64,000 bases of DNA from Serratia inhibens (GTDB taxonomy: Bacteria; Pseudomonadota; Gammaproteobacteria; Enterobacterales; Enterobacteriaceae), in the NCBI RefSeq assembly GCF_003591175.1, contig NZ_QYYG01000008.1:183004-247003 (forward strand). Reading direction: 5' to 3'. Every line of letters starts with the position of its first letter. Position 1 is the first letter of the stretch. The translations under genes and the position numbers were made by a program. Below, piece after piece: positions 54,514 through 63,956 of this stretch. The notes beneath the pieces were generated by a model, which saw only the letters and a list, made by a program, of their open reading frames with translations, had not been told where the DNA came from and did not search any database.

Positions 54514-55746
54514 TCAACCGTTAGCGTGCAGGCTTGGGGTGTTCACCTCACCAGAGATTGCCTTGCCGCGCGTATCCTTGCCGAAGAACACCAGCAGTGC
54601 GATCACTATCGCCACCGTCCCGGCGATGACCGCCATCGCCAGCCCATAGTTATGGCCGTGGTGGGCAGCAATCGTCGCTTGCAGCGTTGCGTTCACCGAT
54701 GCGATCAGATTACCCAACTGGTAAACGAATCCCGGCAGCACCGCGCGGGTGTTGGCCGGTACCAGTTCGGTGAGATAAGTAGGCACCACGCCCCAGGCAC
54801 CCTGTACCATGAATTGCATCAAGAACGCGCCAATCCCCAGCATCAGCGAACCGCTGGAAAACGCCCACAGCGGGATCACGGGCAAAGCCAGCAGCGCAGC
54901 GATGATAATCGCTTTCCGGCGGCCAATTTTTTCCGATAGCGCGCCGAAGAAAACCCCGCCGATAATTGATGCGATATTGTAGCTAATAGCGATGATACTG
55001 ACGGTTTTAGCATCGAAACCGTGCTGAACTTTCAGGAATACCGGATACATATCCTGGGTGCCGTGCGAGAAGAAATTGAAAGCCGCCATCAGCAACACCA
55101 GATAGCCGCACAGTTTCCAGTGGCTCTTCAGCACCGGCAGCAACGCGCTGCTTTCCTTGCGTTCACGCGCCGCCAGCCACACCGGCGATTCCTGTACGCA
55201 ATAATAAATAAACGGCAGCAGTAAAATCGGCGCTGCGCCGATCACAAACATGCCACGCCAACCCACCACCTCAAACAGCAGGCCGTACACCACCGCCGCC
55301 AACAGATACCCGAACGGATAACCAGCCTGGAAGATCCCCGACATCAGGCCGCGTGAACGGTCCGGGATGGTTTCCATCGCCAACGATGACGCCACGCCCC
55401 AGATCCCGCCCATCGCCACGCCGTACAATACCCGTAACAGCAAAAATACCGTCAGCGACGGCGCCGCAGCAGACAGCAGCTCAAACACCGAGAAAAAGAC
55501 GATATTCAGCATCAAAATCGGTTTGCGACCGTATTTTTCCGCCGCGCGGCCAAAGATCAGCGCACCGATCGGGCGAACTGCCAGCGTCAGCAAGATCGCC
55601 AGCGTCACCTCCTCCATGCCGACATGGAAGGATTGCGCGATATCGCTGAGCAAAAACACCAGCACGAAGAAATCGAACGCATCGAGCGTCCAGCTTGAAA
55701 AGCTGGCGATAGCCGCATTGCGTTGTTGCGGGGTCCAACCAAACAT
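54514..55746 (-). CDS. MFS transporter, sialate/lactate-type (SHS) branch
   Basis: A 410-residue carrier with about 12 helices: ASFSSWTLDAFDFFVLVFLL at helix 1 with the Asp-Ala-Phe-Asp-Phe pattern of the sialate:H+/Jen1 symporter branch, FGRAAEKYGRKPIL in loop 2-3, GGIWGVASSLAMETIPDRSRG, and FGALSEKIGRRKAI in loop 8-9. The substrate is probably a monocarboxylate or sialic acid; no catabolic neighbours help to decide. It lies upstream of and separate from the ilvL promoter region, read on the minus strand towards it. Confidence 0.87.
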   Translation of the reverse strand: MFGWTPQQRNAAIASFSSWTLDAFDFFVLVFLLSDIAQSFHVGMEEVTLAILLTLAVRPIGALIFGRAAEKYGRKPILMLNIVFFSVFELLSAAAPSLTVFLLLRVLYGVAMGGIWGVASSLAMETIPDRSRGLMSGIFQAGYPFGYLLAAVVYGLLFEVVGWRGMFVIGAAPILLLPFIYYCVQESPVWLAARERKESSALLPVLKSHWKLCGYLVLLMAAFNFFSHGTQDMYPVFLKVQHGFDAKTVSIIAISYNIASIIGGVFFGALSEKIGRRKAIIIAALLALPVIPLWAFSSGSLMLGIGAFLMQFMVQGAWGVVPTYLTELVPANTRAVLPGFVYQLGNLIASVNATLQATIAAHHGHNYGLAMAVIAGTVAIVIALLVFFGKDTRGKAISGEVNTPSLHANG

Positions 55747-56089
55747 AATGTTATCCCTACCCTAGAGTACGAAGTCATGAGATTTAGCGGCTGCCGTGGC
55801 GGAACGCGTCGGCGGTCGGGGTTTGTTAACGAGGTGATTTTTATTTTAATCAATTGTTAAATACACCCGTTGCCCCTCCGGCCGCAACAAAGTTAGCCTG
55901 CTAATGTGTTGCAGCGTTCGCGTAATTGTTAAGAGGTATTGCCTCCCTCCTTGCGGTGTACTTCGCAAAATATTGCTATCCCTTTGAAATAAAATATCTA
56001 CATTGCGCCTTTGCGCGCAGATACCTTAACGCTGCCGCGCCCCGGCGGCCCTAATCCCGCATCATGTTGCCTTCAGCAAGGAGAGCAAT
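55747..56089. other. divergent intergenic region between the MFS gene and yifB
   Basis: About 340 bp with promoters for both. I see no gene. AAGGAG lies 6 bases before the yifB ATG. Confidence 0.4.
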
Positions 56090-57613
56090 ATGTCACTGGC
56101 GGTTATCTATACCCGGGCAACGATGGGCGTTCAGGCCCCTTCGGTGACGGTAGAAGTGCATATCAGCAACGGGTTGCCCGGCCTGACCATGGTCGGTCTG
56201 CCGGAAACGACAGTGAAAGAAGCCCGCGATAGGGTACGCAGCGCGTTGATCAACAACGGTTTCACCTTTCCCGCCCGGCGCATCACCGTCAATTTGGCGC
56301 CGGCCGATCTTCCCAAAGAGGGCGGCCGTTACGACCTGCCGATTGCCCTGGCGATCCTCGCCGCCTCCGAACAACTGCCGGCCGATCAGCTGGCGCGCTA
56401 CGAGTTCCTCGGGGAGCTGGCGCTCTCCGGCACTCTGCGAGGGGTAAGTGGCGCGATACCCGCCGCGCTGGCGGCTATGGATGCCGGAAGGCAACTGATT
56501 CTCGCGGCGGCCAATGGTAAGGAAGTCGGCCTGATTGCACAGAGTGAAACCCGGGTGGCGGAACACCTGCTGGAAGTGTGCGCCTTTCTGTTGGGCAAAG
56601 GTGTTTTACCGGCGGCCAGCGCCCCGGCCGCCGCCGAAACCCGGCAGGACCCTGCCGATCTGCAGGATATTCTGGGCCAGGAGCAGGCCAAGCGTGCGTT
56701 GGAGATCGCCGCCGCTGGGGGGCATAACCTGCTGCTGGTCGGCCCGCCGGGTACCGGGAAAACCATGTTGGCCAGCCGTCTCAATGGCCTGCTGCCGCCG
56801 CTGACCGACCGGGAAGCCCTGGAAAGCGTGGCCGTAGCCAGCCTGCTGCATCACCCTGCTGAAACGCTGCCATGGCGCCAGCGGCCATTTCGTGCACCGC
56901 ATCACAGCGCCTCGATGGTCGCGCTGGTCGGTGGTGGCTCACTGCCGCGGCCGGGTGAAATCTCCATGGCACACAACGGCGTACTGTTTCTGGACGAGTT
57001 GCCGGAATTCGAACGGCGCGTGCTGGATGCCTTGCGTGAACCGCTGGAGTCTGGCGAGATCGTCATTTCACGCGCCAGCGCCAAGGTCTGCTTTCCGGCC
57101 AGGGTGCAGTTGATCGCAGCAATGAATCCCAGCCCGACCGGACACTACCAGGGCATGCATAACCGTGCGTCGCCGCAGCAAGTCCTGCGCTATCTCGGGC
57201 GGCTTTCAGGGCCGTTTCTCGATCGTTTCGATTTATCGATTGAGGTGCCGTTGCTGCCGCCAGGCGTTCTCAGTAAAAAGCGCGCCGGTGGAGAAAGCAG
57301 CATTCAGGTACGGGAGCGGGTATTGCAGGCACGTGAGAGGCAGCTTTGTCGGGCAGGAAAAATCAACGCCCTGTTGAGTAATCCCGAAGTCGAGCGAGAT
57401 TGTACGCTTAGCGCAGCAGACGCCGATTTTCTTGAGACTACGTTAAACAAGTTGGGATTATCGGTTCGCGCCTGGCAACGAATTTTAAAAGTGGCACGTA
57501 CGCTGGCGGATTTGGCAGGGGATCGGGATATTGATAAGCGCCACCTGAGCGAAGCGCTTGGCTACCGCTGTATGGACCGCTTACTGTTGCAGTTGCACCG
57601 CAGCCTGGAATAG
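56090..57613 (+). CDS. yifB: YifB/ComM AAA+ Mg-chelatase-like protein
   Basis: A 507-residue AAA+ protein. The N-terminal domain (GLPGLTMVGLPETTVKEARD, NLAPADLPKEGGRYDLPIAL) and the ATPase with Walker A LLVGPPGTGKTMLASRL, Walker B GVLFLDELPEFER and sensor AAMNPSPTGHY identify the ComM family. In naturally competent bacteria ComM is a helicase aiding branch migration during transformation; the E. coli homologue is YifB. Its place next to maoP and hdfR and upstream of ilvL matches E. coli. A hairpin is shared with convergent maoP. Confidence 0.96.
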   Translation: MSLAVIYTRATMGVQAPSVTVEVHISNGLPGLTMVGLPETTVKEARDRVRSALINNGFTFPARRITVNLAPADLPKEGGRYDLPIALAILAASEQLPADQLARYEFLGELALSGTLRGVSGAIPAALAAMDAGRQLILAAANGKEVGLIAQSETRVAEHLLEVCAFLLGKGVLPAASAPAAAETRQDPADLQDILGQEQAKRALEIAAAGGHNLLLVGPPGTGKTMLASRLNGLLPPLTDREALESVAVASLLHHPAETLPWRQRPFRAPHHSASMVALVGGGSLPRPGEISMAHNGVLFLDELPEFERRVLDALREPLESGEIVISRASAKVCFPARVQLIAAMNPSPTGHYQGMHNRASPQQVLRYLGRLSGPFLDRFDLSIEVPLLPPGVLSKKRAGGESSIQVRERVLQARERQLCRAGKINALLSNPEVERDCTLSAADADFLETTLNKLGLSVRAWQRILKVARTLADLAGDRDIDKRHLSEALGYRCMDRLLLQLHRSLE

Positions 57614-57615
57614 AA

Positions 57616-57635
57616 ATGGGGCCTAAAGGCCCCAT
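57616..57635. terminator. shared hairpin between yifB and maoP
   Basis: ATGGGGCC-TAAA-GGCCCCAT, in the 27-bp gap between the convergent genes. Confidence 0.7.
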
Positions 57636-57640
57636 CGTTA

Positions 57641-57979
57641 TCAATCGTCGCTTTCGGTGTAGTCTTCCACCGCATCAGCCTGCGGCTTGCCACCGGACAG
57701 GGTATGGAATTTTTTCGGGCGACGTGTGCGCGCCAGATATTTAGCCCATACTTTTTCCTGGTCGGTTACCGGCTCACGCTCACCGTGACACACTGCGACG
57801 AACAGCTGTTCTTCTTCAGTGGCCGGCTGGCGTTTGCCTGCGTCCAGCTCGTTGAACGCATACCCGAACCGCTCTAGCAATTGCGCTTCTTTAATGGTGA
57901 AATCGCCGTGACGGGAGAACCCGCGAGGATAATGTTTATTATCAAAAAAACGATTGGTCGTGGTGAAGCTATCCGCCAT
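57641..57979 (-). CDS. maoP: macrodomain Ori organisation protein MaoP
   Basis: A 112-residue protein matching E. coli MaoP (YifE) in length and sequence ([60 protein letters not shown]). In E. coli it works with the nearby maoS site to keep the Ori macrodomain; I could not locate maoS by eye. AGGAG lies 8 bases before the ATG. It is divergent from hdfR. Confidence 0.95.
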   Translation of the reverse strand: MADSFTTTNRFFDNKHYPRGFSRHGDFTIKEAQLLERFGYAFNELDAGKRQPATEEEQLFVAVCHGEREPVTDQEKVWAKYLARTRRPKKFHTLSGGKPQADAVEDYTESDD

Positions 57980-58098
57980 CTGACACGCTCCTAATTCTCT
58001 CATGGCCGTGCTGTTTATGGCGCGGAGTATTAGATAGGCTTGACATTGTGTAAAACAAAACATTTAAATCTTAACGATAAAAATTTCTGGAGACAGGT

Positions 58099-58926
58099 GT
58101 GGATACCGAATTACTGAAAACCTTTTTGGAGGTCAGTAGAACGCGTCACTTTGGCCGAGCCGCGGAATCCTTGTACTTAACGCAGTCTGCGGTCAGTTTC
58201 CGCATCCGCCAGTTAGAAAACCAATTAGGCGCGAATTTATTCACCCGTCACCGTAACAATATCCGCCTGACGCCCGCCGGAGAGCGGCTCCTGCCCTATG
58301 CTGAGAGCCTGATGACAACCTGGCAGTTGGCAAAAAAAGAGGTGGTGCGTTCGCTGCAGCATACCGAGTTGTCCATCGGCGCCACCGCATCTTTGTGGGA
58401 GGCCTACCTAACCCCGTGGTTGCAATCGCTCTACCAACAACGTGAGGCGCTACAACTGGAAGCCAGGGTTGCATTACGGCATTCTTTGGTAAAACAGCTG
58501 CATGAGAGACAGCTCGATTTGCTCATCACTACCGAGCCGCCAAAGATGGATGAGCTGGCCAGCCAGCTGCTGGGTAATTTCTCGCTGCGGCTATTCTCTT
58601 CCACCCTGCGTGATCAGCATGCGCCGATGCCGTATATCAAGCTGGAATGGGGAGCAGACTTTCATCAGCAAGAAAGCCGCATGCTGGAAGGTGATAGCCT
58701 GCCGGTGCTGACCACCACCTCGGCGCACCTGACCCGCCAGTTACTGGAAACCACCGGCGGCTGCGCCTTCCTGCCCAGCCAGTGGGAGAAGGACTACCCG
58801 CAATTGGTCGCCGCCCCCGAGATCCCGGCGATTATCCGCCCGCTGTATGCTGTGTGGCTGCAAAATAGCGACCAGCAGCCACTCATCCGGCAATTGTTGA
58901 AAATACCTTTAAACACCACAGCCTAA
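58099..58926 (+). CDS. hdfR: LysR-type regulator HdfR
   Basis: A 275-residue LysR regulator starting with GTG (first residues [20 protein letters not shown]). HTH region [20 protein letters not shown]; effector domain [19 protein letters not shown]. In E. coli HdfR represses flhDC and acts on other genes; the divergent neighbour is maoP, as here. It ends 4 bp before the convergent yjfF stop. Confidence 0.94.
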   Translation: MDTELLKTFLEVSRTRHFGRAAESLYLTQSAVSFRIRQLENQLGANLFTRHRNNIRLTPAGERLLPYAESLMTTWQLAKKEVVRSLQHTELSIGATASLWEAYLTPWLQSLYQQREALQLEARVALRHSLVKQLHERQLDLLITTEPPKMDELASQLLGNFSLRLFSSTLRDQHAPMPYIKLEWGADFHQQESRMLEGDSLPVLTTTSAHLTRQLLETTGGCAFLPSQWEKDYPQLVAAPEIPAIIRPLYAVWLQNSDQQPLIRQLLKIPLNTTA

Positions 58927-58930
58927 GACG

Positions 58931-59923
58931 CTATAACGGCTTCAGCCGCGGATGGCGTGGTTTGGTTCGTCTGTTGAGCCAAAACGCGCTCATCGCCTTC
59001 TGGAGGCCGATAAAGCAGAACAACAGGATACCGATGACGATTTTGGTCCACCAGGAGCTAAGCGTACCGTCGAAGGTGATATAGCTCTGAATCAGCCCCT
59101 GGATCAACACGCCAAACAGCGTGCCCAGCACGGTACCGACACCGCCGGTCAGCAGCGTGCCACCAATCACCACGGCGGCAATGGCATCCAGCTCTACACC
59201 GCTGGCTGCCAGCGCATAGCCCGCAGAGGTGTATAACGAGAAAATAATCCCTGACAGCGCCGCCAGCGTGCCTGAAAGCATATAAATCAGCACAGTGGTG
59301 CGCTGCACCGGTACCCCCATTAATGCCGCAGACACCCTGTTACCGCCGATGGCATAAACGTTATGGCCGAAGCGCGTGCGGTGTGCCAGCACTATGCCGA
59401 CCGCCACCACCAACAGCATCACCAGCGCTAACAGCGTGAATCGGCCGCCTCCCGGCAGTTTCCAGGCGTAGTTAGCCAGCGTCGCATACAGCGGATGATC
59501 AATGGGTATCGACTCTTCAGAAAGAATAAAACTCATGCCGCGTACGAAGAACATCCCAGCCAGCGTGATGATAAATGCCGGTAGCTTGAGCGCATCAATG
59601 ATCCAGCCCATCAGAGCGCCAAACGACGCCCCCATCAACAGAGCAATGACGAACGCATAACCCGGCGCAATACCGTAAACACCGGTCAGCTTGGCCAACA
59701 ATACACCGGTGAAGGCGATCACCGACCCAACCGACAGATCGATGCCACCGGAAAGGATCACAAACGTCATCCCCACCGCCACAATGCCGAGAAACGCGTT
59801 GTCAGTCAGTAAATCGCACCATACCCGCGTTGACGCAAAGCTGGGGAACTGAGTGAGACAAAACCCGTAGCCCAGAAGAAAGACCACGAGGGTAATCAAC
59901 AATGACAGATTACGTTTGATCAT
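58931..59923 (-). CDS. yjfF: galactofuranose-type ABC transporter permease YjfF
   Basis: A 330-residue inner-membrane permease of the ribose/xylose type (GMTFVILSGGIDLSVGSVIA, GGNRVSAALMGVPVQRT, LDAIAAVVIGGTLLTGGVGT). It forms the pore with YtfT. E. coli YjfF has 331 residues. Its start overlaps the ytfT stop as ATGA. It is the last gene of the operon. Confidence 0.95.
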   Translation of the reverse strand: MIKRNLSLLITLVVFLLGYGFCLTQFPSFASTRVWCDLLTDNAFLGIVAVGMTFVILSGGIDLSVGSVIAFTGVLLAKLTGVYGIAPGYAFVIALLMGASFGALMGWIIDALKLPAFIITLAGMFFVRGMSFILSEESIPIDHPLYATLANYAWKLPGGGRFTLLALVMLLVVAVGIVLAHRTRFGHNVYAIGGNRVSAALMGVPVQRTTVLIYMLSGTLAALSGIIFSLYTSAGYALAASGVELDAIAAVVIGGTLLTGGVGTVLGTLFGVLIQGLIQSYITFDGTLSSWWTKIVIGILLFCFIGLQKAMSAFWLNRRTKPRHPRLKPL

Positions 59924-60942
59924 GGCTTCCGCCTCCTTAACAGCCGGTGCAACGACACGCTCGGCGATTGAACCATCAGCACCGCCAGAACCACTATCGC
60001 CTTCAGCACCAGATTGAACTCCGGCCGATAGCCGGACAGCAGAATACCGGTATTCATTCCCTGGATTATTAATGCCCCAATGACTGACAAAAAGAGGTTA
60101 AAACGCCCTCCCAGCAAGGATCCTCCGCCAATCACCACCGCTAAAATCGCATCCAGCTCCAGCCACAGCCCGGCATTGTTGGCATCTGCGCCACGGATAT
60201 CCGCAGTCACAATAATCCCGGCTACGGCGGCGCACAGCCCGCAGATCACATAGACTGCCATGACCACCCAGCGTGTACTGACCCCCGCATTGCGCGCCGA
60301 ACGCAGATTAATCCCCACGGCCTCTATAAACAGTCCCAGCGCGGTTTTGCGCGTCAGCAGCCAGATCAACAACAGCATCACGGCGGCAATGATCGCCGGC
60401 ATCGGCAAATACATCAGCGCGCCGCTGCCCAACTGCGCCAGACCCTCGCGTTCGAAAGTGACGATTTGCCCTTCGGTGATCAGCTGTGCAATACCGCGAC
60501 CGGCCACCATCAACATCAGCGTGGCGACGATCGGTTGTATCTGCAGCACCGCCACCAGAAATCCGTTCCACAGGCCACACAACGCCCCCGCGGCCAGCGC
60601 GGCGGCCAGCACGTAACCCAGTGGATAACCCGCGCTGGTCAGCGTTGCCGCCGTAGCTCCGGCTATTGCCATCACCGCCCCTACGGAAAGATCTATCCCC
60701 CCGGTGGCGATAACCAGCGTCATGCCCAAGGCAAGCAACGCGACCGGCGCACCGCGGTTAACGATGTCGATCACGCTGCCAAACAAACGGCCATCCTGAA
60801 TGTGAATGGAAAAAAAATGCGGTGCGACCAGGCTGTCGATCAGCAAAATCGCCGCCAGCGCTCCCAACTGCGTCGCCCCGGCAGGGAATACCCATTTGAC
60901 TTTGCGTGGTCCACCGGTCATGGAGAAGCTCCTGTGGTTCAT
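59920..60942 (-). CDS. ytfT: galactofuranose-type ABC transporter permease YtfT
   Basis: A 340-residue permease (E. coli YtfT 341) with GMTLVIATGGIDLSVGAVMA, a GLFIEAVGINLRSARNAGVS loop and LDAILAVVIGGGSLLGGRFN. It pairs with YjfF. The start overlaps the ytfR stop as ATGA. Confidence 0.95.
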   Translation of the reverse strand: MNHRSFSMTGGPRKVKWVFPAGATQLGALAAILLIDSLVAPHFFSIHIQDGRLFGSVIDIVNRGAPVALLALGMTLVIATGGIDLSVGAVMAIAGATAATLTSAGYPLGYVLAAALAAGALCGLWNGFLVAVLQIQPIVATLMLMVAGRGIAQLITEGQIVTFEREGLAQLGSGALMYLPMPAIIAAVMLLLIWLLTRKTALGLFIEAVGINLRSARNAGVSTRWVVMAVYVICGLCAAVAGIIVTADIRGADANNAGLWLELDAILAVVIGGGSLLGGRFNLFLSVIGALIIQGMNTGILLSGYRPEFNLVLKAIVVLAVLMVQSPSVSLHRLLRRRKP

Positions 60943-62453
60943 CCTGCCCCCTGTTGCACAGCAATCGCCTGCATAATTGCAGGCACCGTAATAGCCGCAT
61001 GCTCAAGCTGCGTAACGTGTTTTCTGTCGCGCAATACCACGACGCGATCGGCATATCCCGCCAGTTCTTCCAGTTCAGAAGAAATCACCAGTAGCGCTAA
61101 CCCTTCATCGCACAGCCTTTCAATCAGCCGAATAATTTCAGCATGCGCACCAACGTCAATCCCGCGCGTCGGTTCATCCAGGATCAAAAAGCGGGGTTTG
61201 GTCGCCAGCCAACGCGACAGCAACACCTTCTGCTGATTCCCCCCGGACAGGTATTGGATCTGTTGCTCCGGCCCCGGCGTGCGAATACCCAACAATTGGA
61301 TAAAACTCTCGGCAATGCGGGTTTGCTCTCGTAGCGAAAGCGGCTTTAACCAGCCACGCTGAGCCTGAAGGGCCAGAATGATATTTTCTCGCACCGTCGC
61401 GGCACCGATAATTCCGTCGGTTTTACGATCCTCCGGGCAATAACCGAAGCCGAGACTGGCAGCTTTGCGCGGTGTGCGAATATTCACCGCGTGGCCCTCC
61501 ACTTTCGCACTGCCGCTATCATGCGATTTGATGCCGAATATCAGTTGGGCCGTTTCGGTGCGCCCCGAACCGAGCAGACCGGCCAATCCGACAATCTCAC
61601 CCGGCTTTATTCTCAGATCGAAGGGTTCAACCATGCCACGACGCCCGTAGCCGTTAAATTCGACCAGCGGAGACGCATCCGTCGGCGCATGCTCGCCCCG
61701 CTTGAGCAACGACTCGTCAAAGGCGTGACCGAGCATCATCTGGACCAGCTCCAGCCGTGGCAAGTCGTTGGCAGGCTTGGTGCCCACCAACTTACCGTTG
61801 CGCAGCACGGTAATGCGATCGCTGATGCGGTAAACCTGATCGAGGAAATGAGTGACAAAGATCATGCCTATCCCCTGCGATCGCAGCTGACTGAGAATAT
61901 CCAGCAGCATGGTGACTTCTTTAGCATCCAGGCTGGCAGTGGGTTCATCCAGGATCAGGACTTTGGCTGAAAGATCGACCGCCCGGGCGATGGCGACAAT
62001 CTGCTGGATCGCAATCGAATAATTGCCCAATGGCTGGCTGACATCCAGCTGCAACCCATAGCCCTGCAAAAGTTGCCGGGCTCTTCGCTGCATGCTTTTT
62101 TGATCGACCAGGCCGAAACGGGTCGGCTCGCGGCCGATAAACAAATTGGCGGCTACCGAGATATTCGCCAGCAAGTTAACTTCTTGATAAACCGTGCCAA
62201 TCCCCAACACCTGCGCCTGCGCGGTGCTTTGCGGCGCAATGGCTTTGCCCTCCAGCAGGATTTCACCGGCGGAACGTTGATAAACCCCGGTTAGCGCTTT
62301 TATTAGCGTGGATTTCCCCGCGCCATTTTCACCCAGCAGCGCCATGATCTCTCCGCGCTGCAGAGTGAAATCAACCTCTTCCAGCGCCTTTACGCCAGGA
62401 AACTCGACGGATAATCCCTTAATCGCCAATAACGTGGTCTGAGATGCGGCCAT
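60939..62453 (-). CDS. ytfR: galactofuranose-type ABC transporter ATPase YtfR
   Basis: A 504-residue duplicated ATPase of the monosaccharide type. The first half has Walker A GENGAGKSTLIKAL and Walker B LILDEPTASLD; the second half has the degenerate Walker A GLLGSGRTETAQ, signature LSGGNQQK and FLILDEPTRGIDVGAHAEI. The Gly-Leu-Leu-Gly-Ser-Gly-Arg second site is normal for this family. It powers YtfT/YjfF. Confidence 0.96.
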   Translation of the reverse strand: MAASQTTLLAIKGLSVEFPGVKALEEVDFTLQRGEIMALLGENGAGKSTLIKALTGVYQRSAGEILLEGKAIAPQSTAQAQVLGIGTVYQEVNLLANISVAANLFIGREPTRFGLVDQKSMQRRARQLLQGYGLQLDVSQPLGNYSIAIQQIVAIARAVDLSAKVLILDEPTASLDAKEVTMLLDILSQLRSQGIGMIFVTHFLDQVYRISDRITVLRNGKLVGTKPANDLPRLELVQMMLGHAFDESLLKRGEHAPTDASPLVEFNGYGRRGMVEPFDLRIKPGEIVGLAGLLGSGRTETAQLIFGIKSHDSGSAKVEGHAVNIRTPRKAASLGFGYCPEDRKTDGIIGAATVRENIILALQAQRGWLKPLSLREQTRIAESFIQLLGIRTPGPEQQIQYLSGGNQQKVLLSRWLATKPRFLILDEPTRGIDVGAHAEIIRLIERLCDEGLALLVISSELEELAGYADRVVVLRDRKHVTQLEHAAITVPAIMQAIAVQQGAG

Positions 62454-62476
62454 CTTTTGTCCCGTCGGTGAGTGGA

Positions 62477-63433
62477 TTAATAACCCATGCTTTTCTTCAG
62501 CTCAAATTCCTGTTTTGCGGTATCAGGCTGCAGCAGTTTCGATTCGGTCTGAATAAACTTCGCGGGTTGCGTGCCGTCTTTCTTCATCGCCAACAGCGCG
62601 TCGAACGCAGGGCCGGCCATATTCGGCGTCAGCTCGACTGTCGCATTGGCCTCGCCGCTGATCATCGCTTTGAAAATATCGGGAACACCGTCGATAGAGA
62701 CAATTTTGATTTGTGAACCCGGTTTCAAGCCGGCTTCTTTAATCGCCTGAATGGCACCTATCGCCATATCGTCGTTGTGCGCATAAACGGCGCAGATATT
62801 TTTGCCATTCTGTTCAGCCTTGATAAAGCTTTCCATCACCTCTTTACCTTTGCTGCGGGTAAAATCGCCGGATTGCGAACGGATGATTTTTACGTTGGCG
62901 GCGCTGGCGATACCGTCGGCAAAGCCTTTCTTACGGTTGATTGCAACGCTTGAGCCTACAGTCCCTTGCAGTTCCACCACGTTACAAGGCTTGCCGGCCA
63001 CCTCTTTTACCAGCCACTCTCCCGCGACTTTGCCTTCATGCACACTGTCTGATGCCACCGCAGCGGTATACAGCGAGGGATCGTTCACCTCAATCATCCT
63101 GTCGAGCAGGAATACCGGGATTTTGGCCTCTTTCGCCTCTTGCAGCACCGGGGTCCAGCCAGTAGCAACAACCGGCGCAATGAAAATAGCGTCAACGCCC
63201 TGGGCAATAAAAGATCTTACCGCTTTGATCTGATTCTCTTGTTTTTGCTGCGCATCGGCGATTTTCAGCGTAATTCCGCGCTTTTCCGCTTCTTGTTTTG
63301 ATACCTTGGTTTCCGCCGAGCGCCAGCCCGATTCAGAACCAATCTGAGAAAAACCGACGACCAGCGGTGCTGCCTGTGCCGTACCGATCAATGCGCCTGT
63401 AATGGCGGCTGCTAACAGCAGACGTTTAACCAT
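62477..63433 (-). CDS. ytfQ: periplasmic galactofuranose-binding protein YtfQ
   Basis: A 318-residue sugar-binding protein, the E. coli length. Signal peptide MVKRLLLAAAITGALIGTAQ to AAPLVVGFSQIG; binding-fold motifs SEWRSAE-like GWRSAETKVSKQEAEKRG, IAPVVATGWTPVLQEAK, VYAHNDDMAIGAIQAIKEAG and VSIDGVPDIFKAMISGE. In E. coli it delivers galactofuranose to YtfRT-YjfF. GGAG lies just upstream of the ATG at 63433; an open start at 63454 is not supported. It is the first gene of the operon. Confidence 0.95.
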   Translation of the reverse strand: MVKRLLLAAAITGALIGTAQAAPLVVGFSQIGSESGWRSAETKVSKQEAEKRGITLKIADAQQKQENQIKAVRSFIAQGVDAIFIAPVVATGWTPVLQEAKEAKIPVFLLDRMIEVNDPSLYTAAVASDSVHEGKVAGEWLVKEVAGKPCNVVELQGTVGSSVAINRKKGFADGIASAANVKIIRSQSGDFTRSKGKEVMESFIKAEQNGKNICAVYAHNDDMAIGAIQAIKEAGLKPGSQIKIVSIDGVPDIFKAMISGEANATVELTPNMAGPAFDALLAMKKDGTQPAKFIQTESKLLQPDTAKQEFELKKSMGY

Positions 63434-63713
63434 GTTGTTCTCCTCGCTTTGCACAGGGATGTGACTCCCTCCGACAGGGGTAGTCGTTGTTGTATATGCT
63501 GCATATTTTTCTGGTGAAGTTGGCGCCTAAAGGGTCGGGCGCTAATTAGGTGTAGCTGAAAATCAGGCAGGAATAATGCGCGGCATCACATCGCGGCAGA
63601 ACAACCATTTTGTACATGGATTCAGCTAAAAATGTCTAAATTGGGAACGATTTCAGAGGGATTTTTAGGCAATCTTTCAGAAGGGTAGCGGGGATTATGG
63701 AAATGCAGAAAGC
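63434..63713. promoter_or_regulatory. ytfQ upstream region
   Basis: About 280 bp between ytfQ and the trpT terminator; it should hold the operon promoter. I see no gene. No operator can be named with confidence. Confidence 0.4.
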
Positions 63714-63746
63714 AAAAAAAACCCTTCGCTTTCGCAAAGGGTTTTT
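63714..63746 (-). terminator. terminator after tRNA-Trp
   Basis: AAACCCTT.GC-loop-GC.AAGGGTTT with a run of T on the minus strand, 4 bp past the tRNA 3' end. It probably ends the whole rrn-aspT-trpT transcript. Confidence 0.85.
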
Positions 63747-63750
63747 AATA

Positions 63751-63826
63751 TGGCAGGGGCGGAGAGACTCGAACTCGCGACACCCGGTTTTGGAGACCGG
63801 TGCTCTACCAACTGAGCTACGCCCCT
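63751..63826 (-). tRNA. trpT: tRNA-Trp (CCA)
   Basis: 76 nt. The acceptor stem starts AGGGGCG, the D loop is AGCTCAGTTGGTAGAGC, the anticodon loop CTCCAAA reads CCA, the T arm is GAGTTCGAGTCTC and the 3' CCA is encoded. It nearly matches E. coli trpT. Confidence 0.98.
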
Positions 63827-63840
63827 AAATCTCGCTTAAC

Positions 63841-63870
63841 ATTATGCCTGCTAAAATTAGCAGGCATAAT
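63841..63870. repeat. perfect inverted repeat between the two tRNA genes
   Basis: ATTATGCCTGCTAA, two bases, TTAGCAGGCATAAT; a 14-bp perfect stem in the spacer of the tRNA transcript, likely a processing structure. Confidence 0.8.
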
Positions 63871-63879
63871 TTAAATAAG

Positions 63880-63956
63880 TGGCGGAACGGACGGGGCTCG
63901 AACCCGCGACCCCCTGCGTGACAGGCAGGTATTCTAACCAACTGAACTACCGCTCC
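63880..63956 (-). tRNA. aspT: tRNA-Asp (GTC)
   Basis: 77 nt. Acceptor GGAGCGG, D loop AGTTCAGTTGGTTAGAAT, anticodon loop CTGTCAC reading GTC, T arm GGGTTCGAGCCCC, encoded CCA. The order aspT-trpT is that found after rrnC in E. coli, so an rRNA operon is expected just beyond the right edge. Confidence 0.98.
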
